NCBI RefSeq assembly: GCF_001613145.1
Contig: NZ_BDBU01000030.1
Span: forward strand, 122,835-186,834
Source: Nocardia jejuensis NBRC 103114
GTDB taxonomy: Bacteria > Actinomycetota > Actinomycetes > Mycobacteriales > Mycobacteriaceae
Reading direction: 5' to 3'
Length of the DNA: 64,000 nt
The notes under the pieces were generated by a model. The model did no database searches. It worked only from the letters and a program-made list of their open reading frames with translations, and had not been told where the DNA came from. This document shows, piece by piece, positions 59,227 through 64,000 of this stretch. The position numbers were made by a program, and so were the translations under genes. Each line of letters starts with the position of its first letter. The first letter of the stretch is position 1.

Positions 59227-60096
59227 TCAGCTCAGGAATCGCACGGCGTGCTCCACTACCCGTGCGGGTTGCTCGGTGGCTGGGAAGTGTCCGACGTCGG
59301 GCATGACCGCCACTCGGAGATCTGTTGCTCGCGAACCGAATTCGGCCAGTGCGCTGATCGGGAACAGGGGGTCGCGGTCACCGGCGAGCACGAGTGTCGG
59401 GACGGTCAGCCGGGACCACCGGTATTGTCCGGCGAGCAGTCGCGGGATCTCGCGCAGCAGGAGGTTGCGGTAGTAGCTGACGGTGGCTCGCGCGCGGGCG
59501 GGTTCCTCGAACTGCACGCTGAAGATCTGCCGGTCAGTCGACGTCATCGTCGCCGATCGGTATGTCCAGTGCCGCAGAGCCCATTTCGGCATCGCCGAGG
59601 AGGCGATCCGCGGACCCAGGACGGGTGCCGCGTTGGCCACTATGTGCCACAGTCGTGGCCCGCCTGCCAGGACCCGTGCGGTCGGACGGAGAAATGGGCT
59701 GGCGGTGTTGAGGGCTATATAGCGCTGGACTCGATGCGGATACCGCAGTGCGAGTAGGTATCCGATCAACCCGCCCCAATCGTGCCCGAGGACGTGGAAC
59801 CGCTCGACCCCGAGCCGATCGAGCAGTCCGATCACGTCATCGGCCATGGTGCCCGGGATGTATCCGTGTGACGGCGCATCGGTCCACCCGAGTCCGCGCA
59901 GATCGGGGCAGATCACCCGATAGTGCTGGGACAGTGGGCCGATGACGTGGCGCCACTGCCACCAGTGCTGCGGCCAGCCGTGCAGCAGCACCAGTGGCTC
60001 GCCTGCCCCGGCAAGGGCCACATGCATCCGCAGTCCGTCGACATCGACGTACCGATGCTCGACACCATCCGCTATCGGCATTTCGCGCACGACCAT
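59227..60096 (-). CDS. Alpha/beta hydrolase (epoxide hydrolase/haloalkane dehalogenase type)
   Basis: A 289-aa hydrolase. LVLLHGWPQHWWQWRHVI is the HGxP oxyanion motif, and GHDWGGLIGYLLAL is the nucleophile elbow with aspartate, as in epoxide hydrolases and dehalogenases. VLAGDRDPLFP and MPDVGHFPATEQP give the acid and histidine. Its ATG overlaps the upstream hydrolase stop (TGATG), so the two are translated together. An open stretch 5' of 60096 lies inside the other gene and is disregarded. Confidence 0.88.
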   Translation of the reverse strand: MVVREMPIADGVEHRYVDVDGLRMHVALAGAGEPLVLLHGWPQHWWQWRHVIGPLSQHYRVICPDLRGLGWTDAPSHGYIPGTMADDVIGLLDRLGVERFHVLGHDWGGLIGYLLALRYPHRVQRYIALNTASPFLRPTARVLAGGPRLWHIVANAAPVLGPRIASSAMPKWALRHWTYRSATMTSTDRQIFSVQFEEPARARATVSYYRNLLLREIPRLLAGQYRWSRLTVPTLVLAGDRDPLFPISALAEFGSRATDLRVAVMPDVGHFPATEQPARVVEHAVRFLS

Positions 60097-60983
60097 CACT
60101 CGGCTCCGGCGGCGAACGCGACGATGGCGTCCGCGAGCGCCGCGGGCTCGTCCTCGGGTGACAGCGTGCGCGCGCCGGGGATCCAGTGGATCCGGGCATC
60201 GGGATAATCGGCGGCCATCCGATGGGCGTGCTGGGTGGGGAAGAACCGATCGTCCTCGGACCACGCGAGCAGCACAGGTCGATCGAAATCAGCGAAAGTC
60301 TCTGCCGTGGAACGCGTATGCCGCTTGTCGAGTCCACGAAGCACGCGACGCAGGTCGTCGCGGATATCGCGGGTCACCGCGACCGGAAGCGCGTAGGAGT
60401 CGCTCGCTCGCCGGTCGATCCGGACGCGGCTCAGCCAGCCGTAGGCGATCGGGAGCGCTCGAATCGCCGGAAAACGCAGTGCCGCAGCGAGTATCGCCAT
60501 GCCCGCGGGTACCCGGGCCGCGAGTTTGAGGTAGGCGAACGTCTTCGGCGGAAAGTTGTCGTAGGCGTCGCACGAAGTGAGCACCATTCGGGCGACCAGA
60601 TCCGGCCGTCGTGCGGCAACCAATTGGCAGACGACGCCGCCGCTGTCGTTCCCGACGAGTGTCACCGGACCGAGATCCATCGCCTCGATGGTCTCGATGA
60701 CCAGGCCGGCCAGACCGGGCGGATCCACCGGGGTGCCGGGCATCGAGATTCGGTGGGACCCGAACGGCAAATCTATTGTCACGCAGCGAAATGCGTGTGC
60801 CAGCTCGGGAACGACTGCTCGCCAGAGGTTGGCGTTGACCACCAGGCCGTGGATCAGCAGGATCGGATCGCCGCTGCCACGATCGAACACGTGCAATGAA
60901 CCCGAGGGCAACCGGAGTTCTCGTTCCGTGCCGAGGCTGCTGTCGCGCCAGACGGCGCGGATATCGGTTGAGATGGTCGTCAT
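60096..60983 (-). CDS. Alpha/beta hydrolase
   Basis: A 295-aa hydrolase. ILLIHGLVVNANLWRAVVP is the oxyanion region, LVGNDSGGVVCQLVAA the nucleophile elbow (N-D-S-G-G: aspartate or serine nucleophile), and LAWSEDDRFFP the acid site. The expected C-terminal histidine region is less clear (IHWIPGARTLSPEDEP has no GH motif), so catalysis may be altered. It is first gene of a two-gene operon divergent from a TetR gene. ATG 60983 has GGGGAG seven bases upstream. Confidence 0.85.
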   Translation of the reverse strand: MTTISTDIRAVWRDSSLGTERELRLPSGSLHVFDRGSGDPILLIHGLVVNANLWRAVVPELAHAFRCVTIDLPFGSHRISMPGTPVDPPGLAGLVIETIEAMDLGPVTLVGNDSGGVVCQLVAARRPDLVARMVLTSCDAYDNFPPKTFAYLKLAARVPAGMAILAAALRFPAIRALPIAYGWLSRVRIDRRASDSYALPVAVTRDIRDDLRRVLRGLDKRHTRSTAETFADFDRPVLLAWSEDDRFFPTQHAHRMAADYPDARIHWIPGARTLSPEDEPAALADAIVAFAAGAE

Positions 60984-61032
60984 CTGATAACTCCCCTGAG
61001 TCAGTGACAAGTAGGTACCGCTTCAAATTAAC

Positions 61033-61049
61033 AAACAGGCTGCCTGTTT
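61033..61049. promoter_or_regulatory. Perfect 17-bp palindrome, TetR operator candidate
   Basis: AAACAGGC-T-GCCTGTTT in the 112-bp interval between the hydrolase operon and the divergent tetR. Length, symmetry and AT-ended half-sites fit a TetR dimer site. Confidence 0.72.
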
Positions 61050-61095
61050 TCAATGGGTCTGGCTACGATGCTCGAACGAGCGACGAGGGGTGACG

Positions 61096-61689
61096 ATGGG
61101 TAAGCAGGCCGAACGGTCGGAGTCGACGCGCGCCGGCTTGGTGGCCGCAGCGCGCGCGTTGTTCGCCGAGCGCGGATACGCGGCCGTCGGCACGCCCGAG
61201 GTGGTCGAGCGCGCAGGCAGTTCCCGGGGTGCCCTCTATCACCAGTTCAAGGACAAGCGCGATCTCTTCCGTGCTGTCTACGAGCAGATTCAGCAGGAAA
61301 TCGTCGAGGCTGTGGCCGAGACGCTCGCCGCCGAACGCGCGGGAGATCCGCTGGCGGCGCTGCAAGCGGGGCTCCGAACCTTCCTCGCATCGTGTGTCGA
61401 GCCCGAGCGTGTCCGGATCATGCTGGTCGACGCCCCCGCGGTTCTCGGTTGGCAGGACTGGCGTGCCCTGGACGAGAAATACGGCCTCGGGCTGGTGATC
61501 TCCGGTTTGCAAGCCGGCATGGACGCGGGTGTCCTGCGCCGCGACCTCTCCACCCGCCCGGTCGCCTTGATGGTCCTGTCCGCACTGGGGGAGGCCGCAT
61601 TGTTCATCGCCAACGCGGCGGATCCGGATGCCGCGCGCGCCGAAACGGAACCTGCCGTACTCGCCCTGCTCGACGGCTTGCGCGTGTGA
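61096..61689 (+). CDS. TetR family regulator of the hydrolase pair
   Basis: A 197-aa TetR protein. GLVAAARALFAERGYAAVGT, VERAGSSRGALYHQFKDKRD are the DNA-binding helices. The C-terminal domain contains VRIMLVDAPAVLGWQDWR and MVLSALGEAALFIANA, matching the TetR_C-type found in many mycobacterial regulators. It is divergent from the hydrolase operon with a perfect palindrome between them, so auto- and cross-repression is likely. ATG 61096 is preferred over GTG 61090 because of the GAGGGG site. Confidence 0.88.
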   Translation: MGKQAERSESTRAGLVAAARALFAERGYAAVGTPEVVERAGSSRGALYHQFKDKRDLFRAVYEQIQQEIVEAVAETLAAERAGDPLAALQAGLRTFLASCVEPERVRIMLVDAPAVLGWQDWRALDEKYGLGLVISGLQAGMDAGVLRRDLSTRPVALMVLSALGEAALFIANAADPDAARAETEPAVLALLDGLRV

Positions 61690-61739
61690 CGGTATCTGCT
61701 CGAAACGCCTGCGCCACAGCGGTTCTCACTCGGTTACGG

Positions 61740-61970
61740 GAGGCGCACGGCAATGCCGCTCCTGCCGGTGACCACCTCGCACCACGAGCTGTCGGCCATC
61801 GGCCGTCCCTGCCCCGCCGGGCAACCCTGTCTGGTCGGATCCGTCAAATCCACTCTCGGCCATCACGAAGCCGCTGGTGGCCTGACCGGATCGATCGAAC
61901 TGCTTTCGCGCTCAAGCATCGCCACGTCCCGGCGACCCCGCACCGCGACGAACCGACCCCTGCGGAGATC
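61740..61970 (+). pseudogene. Remnant of a polyketide ketosynthase domain
   Basis: Three frames together spell a decayed KS C-terminal segment. REAHGNAAPAGD corresponds to the EAHGTGTxxGD histidine motif. LVGSVKSTLGHHEAAGGL corresponds to GSVKSNxGHxEAAAG with the lysine and second histidine. TAFALKHRHVPATPHRDEP matches the following KxALALRHxxxPPTLHxxxP. At least two frameshifts separate the pieces, and the rest of the domain is absent. Confidence 0.6.
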
Positions 61971-62007
61971 GGCAAGGCCCTCTCGCACCAGGCGGGAGGG
62001 CCTTGCC
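61971..62007 (+). terminator. Hairpin, perfect 12-bp stem
   Basis: GGCAAGGCCCTC (61971-61982) pairs with 61996-62007 around a 13-base loop, at the end of the ketosynthase remnant. Confidence 0.65.
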
Positions 62008-62248
62008 GTGCTGCGGAGCAGCGGTTCGGTGCCGGAGGCTGATGCGGTCCCCTCCACAGCACCAACCCCTGCCGGGTGCGCTCGGAGGTGTCCGGGCGCG
62101 CAGGTTCCAGCACTTGGTCAACCCTCTTTTCAGTTCATGAGAAAGTCAATGCGGTCAGGTCGCACCACCGGTGAGACATGACCGCGATTCCGGTATGACT
62201 CGCACGACTTCGATGTGCGACAGGTATGACAGAGCAGGGTAGAGCTGG

Positions 62249-62986
62249 ATGGCCAAGGGACAACTCGCGGTGTTCGTGCGGGCGCGACGCGCTGCGCTCG
62301 GTATCACGCAGGCACAGTTGGCGGCCTCGACCGGGTGGTCGAAGTCGGCGATCGAGAAGGTCGAGGCGGGCACGCTGACGCCGAGCCTGGAGTTCGTGGG
62401 GGCGCTGTTCGACGCGCTGCAGATCTCGTATGTCTATCGCGAGCGCATCATCGAGACGCTGTATCCGGGCACGCTGGACCGCATTCTCGGACCGTCGCGG
62501 GATCTGCCGGATGCGGAGGCGCTGGCCGATCTCGAAGACCTGCCGTACCCGTCCGCGTACGTCGCGCTGCCCGAATTCGATGTGCTGGGCGCGAATACGG
62601 CGTGGACCGGGATCTTCCCGCAGTTGAGTGCCGGGTCGAGCTTCTTCACCTATCTGTTCGCCGAGCCGGCCTCCCAGTCGGTGCTGGTGGATTGGGAGTG
62701 GGCGGCGACCGCCATGGCCTATGTGCTGCGCATGCTGGGGCCGATCTCGCTGCCCGAGGCGGCGATCGCCTCGATCGTCGAACGTTGTTCGGTACACCCG
62801 GATTTCGCGCGCATGTACTCCACGGACACCGTCGTCCCCACCGAGCACGATCCGCACCTGCGGGTGGCCGATCCGGAGACCGGGCAGGTTCGGACCTTCC
62901 GGATGAAGATCGACAAACCGCATATCCCGCTCAGCTCCTGGGTGACCTATCGGCTGGTGCCGAAGCGCGATCAGCCCGCGTCGTGA
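62249..62986 (+). CDS. XRE regulator with MmyB-type ligand domain
   Basis: A 245-aa regulator. The helix-turn-helix comprises FVRARRAALGITQAQLAAS and GWSKSAIEKVEAGTLTP (residues ~8-48). The C-terminal part resembles the MmyB-like PAS-type domain: VLGANTAWTGIFPQL, NxFTYLFAEP-like SSFFTYLFAEPAS, and a DPETGQVRTFRM segment. Such proteins bind fatty acids or small ligands and usually regulate a neighbouring gene. No divergent target is present here. Confidence 0.8.
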   Translation: MAKGQLAVFVRARRAALGITQAQLAASTGWSKSAIEKVEAGTLTPSLEFVGALFDALQISYVYRERIIETLYPGTLDRILGPSRDLPDAEALADLEDLPYPSAYVALPEFDVLGANTAWTGIFPQLSAGSSFFTYLFAEPASQSVLVDWEWAATAMAYVLRMLGPISLPEAAIASIVERCSVHPDFARMYSTDTVVPTEHDPHLRVADPETGQVRTFRMKIDKPHIPLSSWVTYRLVPKRDQPAS

Positions 62987-63038
62987 GCCGAACGGCCCGC
63001 ACCGAGAGCCGACTCGGCCCGGGCCGCGGGTGAGGTCC

Positions 63039-63659
63039 TCACGCGCCCAATACCGGAACTCCCGGCCCCTCGAGATCCGCCAGCACCGCTCGCCGCCCGT
63101 AGACGACCAGGCACAGGGACAGCGCGGTGCCGCGGACCTCCGGCCCGTCACCGATGGACAGATCCGTGTCCGTCGCCCGCAGCCGCACCCCGGCCGTCAA
63201 CTCCTTGGCTCCGCCGAAGAACGCGGGCGTGCCCGCCTGCAGGCGCAGCGCCCGCACCACCGCCTCCTGCGGATAGGTGTGCGCGATTCCCAGCGGGCGC
63301 CGAATGTCCTCACCGTGCACGACCTCCTCGGCGAGTCTGCTGTCGCGCGGCGCGGGCGGCGCGGACGTCCGCGAAGCCACCTGCCGCAGCCGAGCCAGGG
63401 TCTCCCGCGGTGACGCACCGCGATCGCGTGCCACCGCGCGCACGTTCTGCTCGTCGAAGTCGAACCCCGCCCGCGCCAGCCCGGCCACGAACCCGACCTT
63501 CGTCGAGCGCGCCACGCCGATCAGATGCGCGGCCACATCGTGCACCGTCCATCCCTCACACAGCGACTGCTGTTCCCACTGCCAGTCCTCGAGCCGCGTC
63601 AGATCCTCGATCAGCGCCGCTCGCTCCGCGTGCACCATCGGCCAGACGTCGTTCTTCAC
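63039..63659 (-). CDS. Maleylpyruvate isomerase-family, mycothiol-dependent-type protein
   Basis: A 206-aa DinB-like four-helix protein. ERAALIEDLTRLEDWQWEQQ, then SLCEGWTVHDVAAHLIGV carry the first metal histidine. LAEEVVHGEDIRRPLG has a second histidine. The C-terminal MDMPI-C-like beta domain follows. Related proteins use mycothiol as cofactor for isomerase or transferase reactions; the substrate is unknown. GGAGAA before the GTG at 63659 supports the start. Confidence 0.82.
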   Translation of the reverse strand: MKNDVWPMVHAERAALIEDLTRLEDWQWEQQSLCEGWTVHDVAAHLIGVARSTKVGFVAGLARAGFDFDEQNVRAVARDRGASPRETLARLRQVASRTSAPPAPRDSRLAEEVVHGEDIRRPLGIAHTYPQEAVVRALRLQAGTPAFFGGAKELTAGVRLRATDTDLSIGDGPEVRGTALSLCLVVYGRRAVLADLEGPGVPVLGA

Positions 63660-63732
63660 GGGTTCTCCTTCGCTCGGCGACCTGCTCGTTGTGACGCGGT
63701 CCGCGAGGAAAACTCATCGGTCGGCTCGCGCC

Positions 63733-64000
63733 TCATCCGCCGTGCAGCCAGCGATCCTTCAGCGCCCAGTGGTGGTCCCACCACGCCTGGACCACGGCGG
63801 GATCCGAATCCGCGGGCGGCGGCGGGGATTCACCGGGGAAGAGCCAATTGCCGTCCGGCGCACCGACTGTGGTCGGGGTTCCGGGCGTGTCGGAGGCGGT
63901 CGTCTCGGGCGGGGCCGCCTCGGTGGTGGCGGGCGCCGACGTGGGCGGCACGGTGGTGGGGGCGGCGGCGGTGGGACGGCGCGGGCGTTGCGGAGTGGTC
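63733..64000 (-). CDS. Pro/Thr-rich protein, C-terminal part (runs off window end)
   Basis: At least 89 codons, open to the window edge. The visible part is a Pro/Thr/Ala linker (TTVPPTSAPATTEAAPPET) followed by a short conserved-looking tail, NWLFPGESPPPPADSDP, VVQAWWDHHWALKDRWLHGG. It is probably the end of an exported or membrane protein, since such linkers are typical of envelope proteins here. The domain that would identify it is outside the window. Confidence 0.6.
   Translation of the reverse strand, partial: TTPQRPRRPTAAAPTTVPPTSAPATTEAAPPETTASDTPGTPTTVGAPDGNWLFPGESPPPPADSDPAVVQAWWDHHWALKDRWLHGG

Larger units (their letters stand above)
61690..62248. other. 559-bp interval with a gene remnant
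   Basis: The first half holds a ketosynthase-like remnant and a hairpin (listed separately). The last ~240 bp before the MmyB-type regulator contain no signal I can name. Confidence 0.5.

Noticed and set aside
1..64000. tRNA, rRNA or riboswitch genes
   Set aside because: I looked for cloverleaf arms, conserved rRNA segments and common leader motifs upstream of metabolic genes and found none I could support.

Overview
This is high-GC actinobacterial chromosome, most likely Nocardia or a close relative. Gene content and neighbourhood follow the Mycobacterium tuberculosis Rv3274c-Rv3307 block (deoD, amiB1, amiA1, the Rv3304 family, lpdA, glpD2, nei/lhr, pcd/lrpA/lat, accD5/accE5, maf, sseA, accA3, birA, the Rv3278c and Rv3277 families, purK, purE, fadE25), with insertions and rearrangements. 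All identifications come from reading translated motifs and from remembered family knowledge; no search was run.

Layout. 1-13.7 kb: start of purine nucleoside phosphorylase, a crotonase-fold protein, two M20 amidohydrolases, a gamma-glutamylcyclotransferase-like protein, LpdA, two exported/membrane proteins, a PLP aminotransferase and divergent glpK/glpD. 13.7-18.5 kb: accessory DNA with a 1.1-kb non-coding repeat-bearing stretch, a DUF222/HNH endonuclease, an XRE/DUF397 pair and small proteins. 18.7-25.2 kb: repair genes nei2 and lhr, with the 3' end of lhr repeated in tandem. 25.4-32.1 kb: phosphatase-like protein, TetR/patatin/SDR, and the lysine-degradation group pcd-lrpA-lat. 32.4-42.4 kb: acyl-CoA carboxylase genes (accD5, accE5, accA3), Maf, a cysteine-containing HTH regulator, a rhodanese-like protein lacking its catalytic cysteine, biotin ligase and an acyl-ACP desaturase. 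42.5-50.5 kb: PH-domain membrane protein, two two-component systems around a small exported protein, a GtrA protein and purK-purE. 50.8-52.8 kb: TetR and fadE25.

The most notable feature is a 3.65-kb island at 52,813-56,461. It is bounded by a perfect 79-bp direct repeat: one copy is the 3' end of fadE25, the other is an orphan copy of that end. Inside are a 5'-truncated tyrosine recombinase, a zinc-ribbon/HNH nuclease, a 48-aa zinc-binding-type protein behind a long inverted repeat that includes its ribosome-binding site, and a DUF4145 (HEPN-like) protein. It looks like a small decayed integrative element with possible defence cargo.

56.8-64 kb holds an exported protein, a methyltransferase, a LysE exporter, two coupled alpha/beta hydrolases with a divergent TetR and a perfect palindrome between them, a ketosynthase remnant, an MmyB-type regulator, a mycothiol-dependent isomerase-family protein and the 3' end of a Pro/Thr-rich protein.

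At least 13 genes start exactly seven bases after a TANNNT hexamer (six intervening bases), which suggests leaderless transcripts and helps choose starts. No rRNA, tRNA, CRISPR array or intact insertion sequence was seen.
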